Below, in pieces: positions 34,785 through 42,619 of a DNA stretch of 64,000 nt; within the stretch, counting starts at the first letter, position 1; the number at the start of each line of letters is the position of its first letter. Under the pieces are notes generated by a model. That model had not been told where the DNA came from and made no database searches. It was given only the letters and a program-made list of their open reading frames with translations. This DNA comes from Streptomyces sp. CB02009 (GTDB taxonomy: Bacteria; Actinomycetota; Actinomycetes; Streptomycetales; Streptomycetaceae). The stretch is from positions 748,441-812,440 of the forward strand of contig NZ_LIVV01000002.1 of assembly GCF_001905825.1 (NCBI RefSeq). Reading direction: 5' to 3'. Position numbers and translations under genes: made by a program.

Positions 34785-36659
34785 GTGCGGCAGAGCACAG
34801 GAATCGAGCGGGACACGGAGCTGGTCCTCGCGGCGCGGAACGGTGACCCGTGGGCGCGGGACCAGCTGATCACCGCCCACCTGCCCCTGATCCACACCAC
34901 CGTGGCACTCGCCATGAACGGCCGCCACGGTGCCGAGCACGTCGAGCACGTCGTACGGGAGACGATGCTGCGCGCCCTGGACGGGCTCCCCACCCTCACC
35001 GACCCCGGGGTCTTCCGGCCCTGGCTGGTCGCCATCGCCGTGGACGGGATCCGGCGGCACCGGCACCAGCAGCCGGCCGGGTACGGCGGCGAGGCCGCCC
35101 CGCCGGCCGCCCACGGGCAGGCGTACGAGATCACCGAGGCGGCCCGCTGGCTCGACCCGGAGGACGGCGAGCAACTGGCCCTGTGGTGGCTGGAGTGCGC
35201 GGGCGAGCTGACCCGGTACGAGACGGCCGCCGCCCTGCGGTGGTCGGCCGAGGAGGCGCCGGCCCGGATCGAGGCCGTACGGGCCCGGCTCGACGCCGCG
35301 CGCGTGGTCGTCGGCGCGCTGGCCGGGAACCCGGGCTGCCCCTTCCTGGGCCGCGAGGCCGCCGAATGGGACGGCCGGCCCTCCGCCCCGTGGCGCGACC
35401 ACCTGGCCCACCACACGATCGGCTGCGGGCACTGCGCCCCGCGCTGGCACGCGCTGGTCCCGGCGGAGGTCCTGCTCGCGGCGACCTCGCCCGTCCTGGC
35501 GGCCCGGACGGACGAGGCCGTCCGGGAGACGCCGACGCGGGCCGCCGCGTTCGCGGCCGCGGCCGACGGGCCCGGCACCGCCCCGGCCGCGTACACGGCC
35601 GCGGTCGGCGACCCGTACGGCACGTCCGAGGACACGAGCCTCTCCGCCACGGCCCCGCTCGGCGGGTACGGACCCGAGCACACGGCGGACCTGACGGAGC
35701 CGTACGTCCTGGCCGGCCAGTCGGCGCACACCCGCCCCCACGTGCCCCGCTCCGCACCCGCCTCCGCCGCGCCCGGCCGGCACGGCACGCGCGCGGCGCT
35801 CCGGCGCCGTCGCCAGACACAGGAGCGGAGCCGGCGCCGCGCCGTCATCGCGGCCGGTGTCGTGGTCATGGCGGTCACCGGCGGAGCGTTCTCGCTGTCC
35901 GGGGGCAGGGGCGGCGACGACGAGATCCTCAAGGCGAACCGCGTGACGGCCCCGGAGCTCGAACTGCCCCTCGACCAGGACCCGTCCACCCATTCCGGCA
36001 CCCCGTCGGCGGCGGCGACGACCCCCTCCACCTCGCCGTCCGCCTCCAAGTCCGCGACCGGACGCCCGCCCGCCTCGGCGTCGCCCAGCGCGAAGCCCAC
36101 CACCGCGTCGCCCAGCCCGGTGCGCACCAGCAAGCCCGCCCCGGTGAAGACGACCCCGCCGCGGACCGAGGCACCGACCCCGGACACCCCGCCGACCAGG
36201 CCCGGCTCGGGCAACGGCGGGGGCTCGGGCGACGAGGCCGGGAACGGGACGGGCGCGGGCCCGCAGAACGACAACGGGCAGAGCTCGGAGGCCGACCAGG
36301 TCATCGCCCTGGTCAACGCGGAGCGCGCCAAGGCCGGCTGCGGCCCGCTGAGCGCGAACGCGACCCTGACCAGGGCGGCGCAGGGCCACTCCGAGGACAT
36401 GGCGGCCCGCGACTTCTTCGACCACACCAACCCCGACGGCGCCGGACCGGGGGAGCGGGTGACGGCCGCCGGATACCCGTGGTCGACCTACGGCGAGAAC
36501 ATCGCCATGGGCCAGAGCAGCCCGGAGCAGGTCATGGAGTCGTGGATGAACAGCCCGGGCCACCGCGCCAACATCCTCAACTGCGACTTCAAGGAGATAG
36601 GCGTCGGCATCCACTCCCAGGGCGGCCCGTACTGGACCCAGGTCTTCGGCGCCCGCTGA
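34785..36659 (+). CDS. Sigma-like / zinc anti-sigma-like / TM / CAP-domain fusion protein
   Basis: 624 residues from a GTG at 34785. Residues 8-95 look like sigma region 2 (ELVLAARNGDPWARDQLITAH, ETMLRALDGLP, FRPWLVAIAVDGIRRHRH), and about 115-180 resembles a worn region 4. Residues His210, Cys214 and Cys217 form the HxxxCxxC motif of zinc anti-sigma domains. A TM segment lies at about 352-371, then a Pro/Ser/Thr-rich wall-spanning stalk (about 390-500) and an extracellular CAP/SCP domain (503-624) with GHSEDMAARDFFDHTNPDG, YGENIAMG and WMNSPGHRANIL. It would sense or bind something outside and signal inwards; whether the sigma-like part binds polymerase is unknown. It is monocistronic. Confidence 0.85.
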   Translation: MRQSTGIERDTELVLAARNGDPWARDQLITAHLPLIHTTVALAMNGRHGAEHVEHVVRETMLRALDGLPTLTDPGVFRPWLVAIAVDGIRRHRHQQPAGYGGEAAPPAAHGQAYEITEAARWLDPEDGEQLALWWLECAGELTRYETAAALRWSAEEAPARIEAVRARLDAARVVVGALAGNPGCPFLGREAAEWDGRPSAPWRDHLAHHTIGCGHCAPRWHALVPAEVLLAATSPVLAARTDEAVRETPTRAAAFAAAADGPGTAPAAYTAAVGDPYGTSEDTSLSATAPLGGYGPEHTADLTEPYVLAGQSAHTRPHVPRSAPASAAPGRHGTRAALRRRRQTQERSRRRAVIAAGVVVMAVTGGAFSLSGGRGGDDEILKANRVTAPELELPLDQDPSTHSGTPSAAATTPSTSPSASKSATGRPPASASPSAKPTTASPSPVRTSKPAPVKTTPPRTEAPTPDTPPTRPGSGNGGGSGDEAGNGTGAGPQNDNGQSSEADQVIALVNAERAKAGCGPLSANATLTRAAQGHSEDMAARDFFDHTNPDGAGPGERVTAAGYPWSTYGENIAMGQSSPEQVMESWMNSPGHRANILNCDFKEIGVGIHSQGGPYWTQVFGAR

Positions 36660-36700
36660 CCCGGTGGGAGCAGGCGGCCCCCGGGCCCTGTGACACGAAG

Positions 36701-36740
36701 GAGGGGGTGCGGCCCGCGGCGACGCGGCCCGCACCCCCTC
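36701..36740. terminator. Bidirectional terminator
   Basis: 18-bp stem with one mismatch: arms 36701-36718 and 36723-36740, 4-nt loop, between the CAP fusion gene and the converging beta-helix gene. Confidence 0.85.
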
Positions 36741-36759
36741 CTCCTTGTCCGCGCGTCCG

Positions 36760-39700
36760 TCAGGGCGTGACGGGGCCGTTCGTCAGGCCGCTGCGGGCGT
36801 TCGTCACCGTGTTGGAGGCGTGCACGACGTTCGGGTCGGCCGCGCACTTCGACGTCGAGGTGATCCTGACGGCGTACGCGCCCACACCACCGAGGTCGGA
36901 GCGGTTGCCGCGCCACACGTTGCCGCAGCCGTTCGGGAACGACGGCGTCGTCGCGGGGTTGTGGGTCTCGTACCCGTTCGCGAAAGTGCCGGGGGAGGAG
37001 AACGTCCCGGTGTTGTCCTCGATGAGATAGCCGACGCCCTTGGCGTCCACCCACGAGTCGGCCGAGTTGGCGCCGCTGATCCCCGTCCCGTCGAAGGTGT
37101 TCCCGCGGATCACGCCGTCGTGGGTGCCCTCCTTGATGTCGATGTGCTCGGCGGCGACCGACGGCCCGATCCTGTTGTCCAGCACCTGGACGCGGTCCGA
37201 GCGGTCCACGCCGCCCTGGTTGCCGTGGCAGGCCCAGTTGGAGCCCGCCGAGCCGATGTAGACGGCCTCGCCGTACCCCGCCTGGACCAGACCCGTGTGG
37301 CTGATCGTCGCGTTCCTGAGGACGCCGTCGGCCGAGGAGCGCCGGAAGTGCACCGCCTCCTCGTCGACGTGGTGGACGGAGAGTCCGTCGAGCGTCACAT
37401 GGGGGGAGTCGTCGAGGACGACGCCCTTCTTCGACTCCTTCACGGTGAAGCCGGTCAGCCGCCAGTACGGCGCGCCGTACAGCCAGAGCCCGTAACCGGA
37501 GTCCCAGCCCGCGGTCGGCACGGGGCAGGACGGGGCCGTGCCCGACGGGCCGTCGTTGACGAGGACGGCGTTCGGCGGACCGGTGAGCGTGATCGGCGCG
37601 GCGGCCGTTCCCGCCCGCTGCGTCACGAACGAGCCCCGGTACTCGCCGGCGGCCAGCCGGATGGTCTGCCCCGGCTGCGCGTTCGCCAGCGCGCTCTGCA
37701 GCTGTCCCGCCGTGGACACGTCGACGACCGGACCGCCGCCGCCGGCCGGCGCGGGGGAGCCGTACACCTCGAACTCCCACAGGGAGTAGCCGTACGCCGT
37801 GCCGCGCGCGGTCCCGAGGATCCGGACGTACCGCCCGGTGCCGGTCACCGTGAGGTCGTCCACACCGCCGTCGCCGGTGGCGGTGGAGTGGACGTCGGTC
37901 CAGTTCGTGCCGTCGTTCGAGGTCTGGATCCGGTACGCCTTGCCGTACGCGGCCTCCCAGCCGAGCCGCACCCGGGAGATGTCGTGCGCGGACCCGAGGT
38001 CGACGCGGAGCCACTGCGGGTCCACGCCCTCCGCGCTGGCCCACCGGGTCCCGCCGTCGCCGTCCACCGCGCGCGAGGCCTCGAAGCCGGCCGTCTCGAC
38101 GGAGGAGGCCGTCACCGGCCTGCCGCGCGAGACCAGGGCCGGCGCGGGCGTGCCGCCGCCGCTCCGCGTGGTGGCGGAGACGGTGCCGCTCGCGGCGGAG
38201 GTGTTCCCGGCGGCGTCACGGGCCTTGACGGTGTAGCTGTACGCGGTGGAGGCCGTCAGGCCGGTGTCGGTGTACGCGGTGGAGGTCGTCGTCCCCGCGA
38301 GCGTGCCGCCCCGGTACACGTCGTAGCCGGTCACGCCCTGGTCGTCGGTGGACGCGTCCCAGGCGAGCGAGACGCTGTCCGCCGTGGTGCCGGTGCTCCG
38401 CGGCGCACCCGGGACGCTCGGCGCCTCGGTGTCGCCGTCGGGGCCCGGGGCCGTCGACTTCAGGAAGAGCGAACCGGAGGTGTCCGTCCTCGTGGCGTTC
38501 ACGCCGGCGTGCGGGGCCCTGCTGTAGTCAAGGTTCTCCCGGCCCGCCCAGTCGGGGACGGGCGCCCCGTTCTCCGCCAGGTGCTGGTACGCCGACGCGT
38601 CGGCGGCGGCGCTGCCCAGCTGGTACAGGCGCCGCCGGTCGGCGTAGTACGGCTGGTACGCGCCGCCGGCCGCGGTCTGCTTGCTGAGGTCGTTGCCGTA
38701 GAAGACGTTCTGCGGCCCGGTGGCACCGGACCACTTCACGGCCTTGCGGCCCGCGCCCCACCAGATCGGCCACCAGGTGGAGTCGTCGGGGGTTCCGCCG
38801 CCCTCCTCGCCGCAGTTCGCGCGGCAGTTCTTCGAGGAGTTCTCGAAGGGGACCGCGGCCCTGTTGTTCTCGAAGAGGTTGCGGCGCTCCCAGCCGCCGT
38901 GCAGGTTCAGGTCGCTGTCGAAGTCGTTGCCGACGACGACGTTGTCCGACGCGGACCACTGGAAGGTGAAGTGGCGCAGGTTCCGGCTGGTGTTGTACGC
39001 GTACAGCGAGTCCCAGACGCGGGAGCCGCGGAAGTAGCCGTTGCCGCCCTTGCCCTTGTTCCAGGAGCCGTCGAAGGAGGACTCCTGCACCTGGATGTTC
39101 TTGGCGGACTCGGTGACGACGGCGTGGGAGCCGGTCATCCGGGTGCCGACGCGCCGGATCCAGACGTTGGCGGCCCACTTCAGGACGATGCCGTGCTGGG
39201 CGTACTCCGGGGCGATGTTGCCGAAGTTCGCCTTGGCGTCGGCGGGTTCGACGTCGTACGTACCGCCGCCGAGCCTGGGCATGCCGTCGAGTTCCTGGGT
39301 GATGCTCAGATCCTCGATCCCGACGCCCTGGACGACCTTGAGCGGTGTGACACGGCTCGGGTAGACGGTGCCGTCGATCGGGGCCGAGCCGTCCGAGGTC
39401 GAGTTGAGCGGCAGGTCGTACTCGAGGGCCTTGTCGAGGGTGAGGTTCTTGCCCGTGGTGTCCACCGCGGCGATCTGGAAGATCTGCTGCCGCATATGCA
39501 GGTTCACGTACGTGGACGGATCGGTGATCGTCTGCTGCTGGTAGAACTTCGCCGTGTTGGCCGCGCCGACCCAGAGATGGGCGCCGGCCTTGAAACGCGA
39601 CATGTCCGTGCCGGCGGCGAGCCTGATCTGCGTGCTGCCGAGCGCCGACCCCTCGCGCAGCGGGACACCGCTCGCCCAGTGCTGGTTGACGCTGCCCTCG

Positions 39701-40476
39701 AAGAGGTCCTTGCGGCCGGCCGGTGCGGAGGCGTGGTCGCTCGTGTACTTCGGCGAGACCTCGCGGGTCTGGACCCGGAGCAGGCCGCGGCCCGGCCAGG
39801 TCCAGCCGCCCTTCCCCGCCCCGTGGGTCATGCCGTCCTCGTCCCAGTCGCCGCCGTCCGGGGTGAGGGTGTCGTACCGGGTGTCGGCGTCCGGCCGGAA
39901 CGCGAGCGTGGTCTGCCCCATGCCCGCCCCGCGGAGCACCATGTAGTCGGCATCCAGGGCGAGTTGGCGGGTCACGAGGATCCGGCCGGCCGGCAGGGTG
40001 ATCGAGGAGAGCCGGGTGTAGCCGGCCGACGGCGTGCAGCCGGTCCTGAGGGCGTCGACGGCCGCCTGGAGGCCCGCCGTGGCGTCGCCGCCGTCGGCGC
40101 GCACGCCGTACCGCGAGGCGAGCTCCTGCGCCGTGATGTGGCAGGCGGCGTCGGGGTGGGCCTCGGTGGGGCCGGGCAGCGGGGCGCCGCCCCGGTATCC
40201 CGCCCGGCTCCAGTCGGGGAGGCCCGCGACGGGTGCCCGCCGGTTCGCGGAGGTCAGGTCGGGCAGGGCGGCGGTCGCCGCGCCGCTGGTGGCCGCCGTG
40301 GCGAGGGTGGCAGCGGCGGTGGTGGCCCGGTCGTCGTGGGGAACGGCGGCGGCGGTGCCGCCGGCCGGGCCGGTGAGGCCCGTCAGCGCGGCGGCGGCCA
40401 CGGCGACCGCCAGGGGGCGGCGCCGTCGCGGGGCGCGGTCTCTGTGTGCGGGGCGTGCCTGATGTGCGTATGACAT
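36760..40476 (-). CDS. Secreted two-beta-helix protein with Fn3 and F5/8 type C domains (polysaccharide lyase-like)
   Basis: 1238 residues with an Arg-rich signal peptide (RRRRPLAVAVAAAALTGL). Residues about 100-640 are a pectate-lyase-3/right-handed beta-helix (ASRYGVRADGGDATAGLQAAVD, ITLPAGRILV, LRGAGMGQTTL). An Fn3 domain (about 690-780; VSLAWDASTDDQGVTGYDVYR) and a discoidin-like F5/8 C carbohydrate-binding domain (about 790-910) follow, then a second beta-helix (about 930-1238; LQSALANAQPGQTIRLAAGEYRG). It is exported and probably cleaves or binds a plant or microbial polysaccharide. The substrate cannot be read. The 21-bp palindrome 69 bp before the start is a likely operator. Confidence 0.85.
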   Translation of the reverse strand: MSYAHQARPAHRDRAPRRRRPLAVAVAAAALTGLTGPAGGTAAAVPHDDRATTAAATLATAATSGAATAALPDLTSANRRAPVAGLPDWSRAGYRGGAPLPGPTEAHPDAACHITAQELASRYGVRADGGDATAGLQAAVDALRTGCTPSAGYTRLSSITLPAGRILVTRQLALDADYMVLRGAGMGQTTLAFRPDADTRYDTLTPDGGDWDEDGMTHGAGKGGWTWPGRGLLRVQTREVSPKYTSDHASAPAGRKDLFEGSVNQHWASGVPLREGSALGSTQIRLAAGTDMSRFKAGAHLWVGAANTAKFYQQQTITDPSTYVNLHMRQQIFQIAAVDTTGKNLTLDKALEYDLPLNSTSDGSAPIDGTVYPSRVTPLKVVQGVGIEDLSITQELDGMPRLGGGTYDVEPADAKANFGNIAPEYAQHGIVLKWAANVWIRRVGTRMTGSHAVVTESAKNIQVQESSFDGSWNKGKGGNGYFRGSRVWDSLYAYNTSRNLRHFTFQWSASDNVVVGNDFDSDLNLHGGWERRNLFENNRAAVPFENSSKNCRANCGEEGGGTPDDSTWWPIWWGAGRKAVKWSGATGPQNVFYGNDLSKQTAAGGAYQPYYADRRRLYQLGSAAADASAYQHLAENGAPVPDWAGRENLDYSRAPHAGVNATRTDTSGSLFLKSTAPGPDGDTEAPSVPGAPRSTGTTADSVSLAWDASTDDQGVTGYDVYRGGTLAGTTTSTAYTDTGLTASTAYSYTVKARDAAGNTSAASGTVSATTRSGGGTPAPALVSRGRPVTASSVETAGFEASRAVDGDGGTRWASAEGVDPQWLRVDLGSAHDISRVRLGWEAAYGKAYRIQTSNDGTNWTDVHSTATGDGGVDDLTVTGTGRYVRILGTARGTAYGYSLWEFEVYGSPAPAGGGGPVVDVSTAGQLQSALANAQPGQTIRLAAGEYRGSFVTQRAGTAAAPITLTGPPNAVLVNDGPSGTAPSCPVPTAGWDSGYGLWLYGAPYWRLTGFTVKESKKGVVLDDSPHVTLDGLSVHHVDEEAVHFRRSSADGVLRNATISHTGLVQAGYGEAVYIGSAGSNWACHGNQGGVDRSDRVQVLDNRIGPSVAAEHIDIKEGTHDGVIRGNTFDGTGISGANSADSWVDAKGVGYLIEDNTGTFSSPGTFANGYETHNPATTPSFPNGCGNVWRGNRSDLGGVGAYAVRITSTSKCAADPNVVHASNTVTNARSGLTNGPVTP

Positions 40477-40544
40477 CCGACGTCCTCTGGGTGGGAGTGC
40501 TGCGCGAAGGCAGCGGTGGGGGATCGCAGCGATGGTCTACCGAC

Positions 40545-40565
40545 GGTTAGGAAGTGTTCCTAACC
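40545..40565. promoter_or_regulatory. 21-bp perfect palindrome, likely operator
   Basis: GGTTAGGAA (40545-40553) and TTCCTAACC (40557-40565) around GTG, 69 bp before the beta-helix start. The AT-rich arms stand out in this GC-rich window. The TTAGGAA/TTCCTAA form resembles operators of ROK/sugar-response regulators that control secreted hydrolases in actinomycetes, as I recall; not verified. The rest of the 326-bp gap (40477-40802) shows nothing else. Confidence 0.7.
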
Positions 40566-40802
40566 ATTGCGCGGGAGAGTAGAGACGGCGGAGGGGGCGA
40601 CGCAAGGCCTCGCGCACGATCCGCAGACATGACTTGAGTTCAGATATGTGGTCCACGGGAGGCTTTGATGCCCGCGCGGGCGGTGCCGGACCGTTCCCGA
40701 GGTATCCGGCAGAACGCCACGACCCGGTCGGAAAGGGCACGTACCGTAGGCCCGTGGACGGCCGCGCGCCGCCCCGAGGAATCGACGACCAGGAGCCCGC
40801 AC

Positions 40803-41687
40803 GTGATCGCCCGCGAACCCCGCCCCCTCCGCAGCGTGCGCCGGCGCCGCCTGGCGGCCCTGACCCTGCTCGGTCTCCTCGCCGCCGGAGCGGCCGGATG
40901 CACCTCGTCCCGCGACGGGGGAGACGGCGACTCCGCCCCCTCCTCCCCGCCGCCCTCGTCCGCCCGCACGGTCGTCCCGCCCGAGCCCCACGTCGGATTC
41001 GACTACCAGATCGGGGGACCCTACGCGCCACCTCCCGGCGTGGGAGCCGTCTCCCGCGACCGTACGGCGAAGCCGGCGAAGGGTCTGTACAACATCTGCT
41101 ACGTCAACGCCTTCCAGGCCCAGCCGGACGCCACCGACTGGTGGGAGGAGAACCACCCCGACCTCCTCCTGCGGAGCGCCGACGGGACACCGGTCGTCGA
41201 CGAGGACTGGGACGAGGCGCTCTTCGACGTCTCCACCCCGGCCAAGCGCGAACGGCTCGCCGCGATCGTCGGCGAGTGGATCGACGGCTGCGCCGACGCG
41301 GGCTACCAGGCCGTCGAGGCCGACAACCTCGACTCCTACGAACGGTCCCAGGGCCGCCTCACGCGTGAGCACGACCTCGCCTTCGCCCGGCTGCTCGTCG
41401 CCCGCGCCCACACGGCCGGACTCGCGATCGGGCAGAAGAACGCCCCCGACCTCGCGCAGCGGGGCAGACAGCTCGGCTTCGACTTCGCGGTCGCCGAGGA
41501 GTGCGGCCAGTACGAGGAATGCGGCCCCTACGCCGACGCCTTCGACAACCGGGTGCTCGTCATCGAGTACGAGCGGCGGGGTATGGAGCGGGCCTGCGCA
41601 CGCTGGGGCGGGACGCTCTCCGTCGTCCTGCGCGACACCGACGTCCGCCCCGCGGGCGAAGCCGGGTACGTGCGCGAGACCTGCTGA
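40803..41687 (+). CDS. Secreted lipoprotein, GH114-like endo-alpha-1,4-polygalactosaminidase fold
   Basis: 294 residues from the GTG at 40803, with AGGAG upstream; a longer frame from 40665 is less likely. A lipobox LAAGAAGC marks acylation at the Cys, so it is anchored to the outer membrane face. The catalytic-type barrel includes HVGFDYQIGG, ICYVNAFQAQ, FDVSTPAKRERLAAIVGEWIDGCADAGYQAVEADNLDSY and VAEECGQYEECGPY, with the acidic EADNLD and EECG pairs matching the GH114 family. It should hydrolyse a galactosamine-type polymer. A neighbouring terminator closes the transcript. Confidence 0.85.
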   Translation: MIAREPRPLRSVRRRRLAALTLLGLLAAGAAGCTSSRDGGDGDSAPSSPPPSSARTVVPPEPHVGFDYQIGGPYAPPPGVGAVSRDRTAKPAKGLYNICYVNAFQAQPDATDWWEENHPDLLLRSADGTPVVDEDWDEALFDVSTPAKRERLAAIVGEWIDGCADAGYQAVEADNLDSYERSQGRLTREHDLAFARLLVARAHTAGLAIGQKNAPDLAQRGRQLGFDFAVAEECGQYEECGPYADAFDNRVLVIEYERRGMERACARWGGTLSVVLRDTDVRPAGEAGYVRETC

Positions 41688-41688
41688 C

Positions 41689-41734
41689 GGGGGCGGCCCA
41701 CGGCGCGGACCCGGCTCGGCCGGGGGCCGCCCCC
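41689..41734. terminator. Terminator hairpin
   Basis: 11-bp perfect stem GGGGGCGGCCC (41689-41699) with its complement (41724-41734) and a 24-nt loop, between converging genes. Confidence 0.65.
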
Positions 41735-41740
41735 GACCGG

Positions 41741-42619
41741 TCAGGGACGGGCGGCGGCCGGCACGTAGTACGGGCGGTTGTGGGCGGCGACCGGGGGCGA
41801 CTGGTACGTCCAGGCACCGGTGGCCGGAGCCTCGTCGCCGACGAGATCGAGGACGTCGCGGCCGAGGTCGCTCTCCGGGGCGTGCACCGCGAGCCGCGCC
41901 CGCCCCGCGTGCTCGGGAGCGGCCAGGTCGTACCAGCGGTACGGCTGGTAGACGTTCATCGGGCCGGCGAGCAGACGCCCCTCCAGGTCGGTGCCGTAGC
42001 CGGTGATCGGGGCGGAGTTGGCGACTTCGGGGACGAGGCCGTCGAGTTCCGCCGTGAGGCCGACCAGCGGGCCCAGGTCCTGCTCCAGGGTGTCGTCGGC
42101 GCCGATGGCCGCCGCCTTGCACCGTACGCTCCAGGTCTCGCCCGCGGGGCCGTTGAGCGACGGCAGATCCACCTCGAACCGGCCCGGGTGCTTGGGCTCG
42201 GCGTAGAGTTCGCGCCCCGCCCTGATCGCGAACGGGTTGTCGCAGACGACGTGGACGCGTGCGATGCCGAGCAGCTTCGTCTGGTCCCAGCCCTGCGCGT
42301 ACTGGGCGTAGCTCAGCCGCGGCAGCCGCCCCTCCGCGCCGCTCGGGAACGCGACGACGCTGAACTCGATCTCCTGCGTGACACCGCCGCCGAAGGCGTA
42401 CTGCGCGAAGTACAGCTGGTAGTTGAGGGAGACCAGGGCCCGCCCGTCCTCGAACGCGGCCGCGGTCAGGTCCGGGTGGTGCTTCGCCAGCAGCTCACGG
42501 ACCGGCCCGGGTGCGACCAGCCAGTCGAGGCCGATCTGGTGCAGCGCGCCGTAGTGGAACGGGAGACGGAAGGGCTCGGACACGGGCGGCAGGGGCAACG
42601 GGGGCACGGGTGGGGTCAT
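41741..42619 (-). CDS. Acetoacetate decarboxylase-like superfamily protein
   Basis: 292 residues; its ATG overlaps the stop of the GMC oxidoreductase gene (ATGA). It has the ADC-like beta-cone pattern (PFRLPFHYGALHQIGLDWLV, YQLYFAQYAFGGGVTQEIEFSVVAFP, DQTKLLGIARVHVVCDNPFAIRAGREL, PKHPGRFEVDL). No clear Schiff-base lysine motif of true acetoacetate decarboxylase is visible, so the activity is uncertain. It may decarboxylate or bind the ketone product made by the GMC enzyme with which it is cotranscribed. Confidence 0.65.
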   Translation of the reverse strand: MTPPVPPLPLPPVSEPFRLPFHYGALHQIGLDWLVAPGPVRELLAKHHPDLTAAAFEDGRALVSLNYQLYFAQYAFGGGVTQEIEFSVVAFPSGAEGRLPRLSYAQYAQGWDQTKLLGIARVHVVCDNPFAIRAGRELYAEPKHPGRFEVDLPSLNGPAGETWSVRCKAAAIGADDTLEQDLGPLVGLTAELDGLVPEVANSAPITGYGTDLEGRLLAGPMNVYQPYRWYDLAAPEHAGRARLAVHAPESDLGRDVLDLVGDEAPATGAWTYQSPPVAAHNRPYYVPAAARP

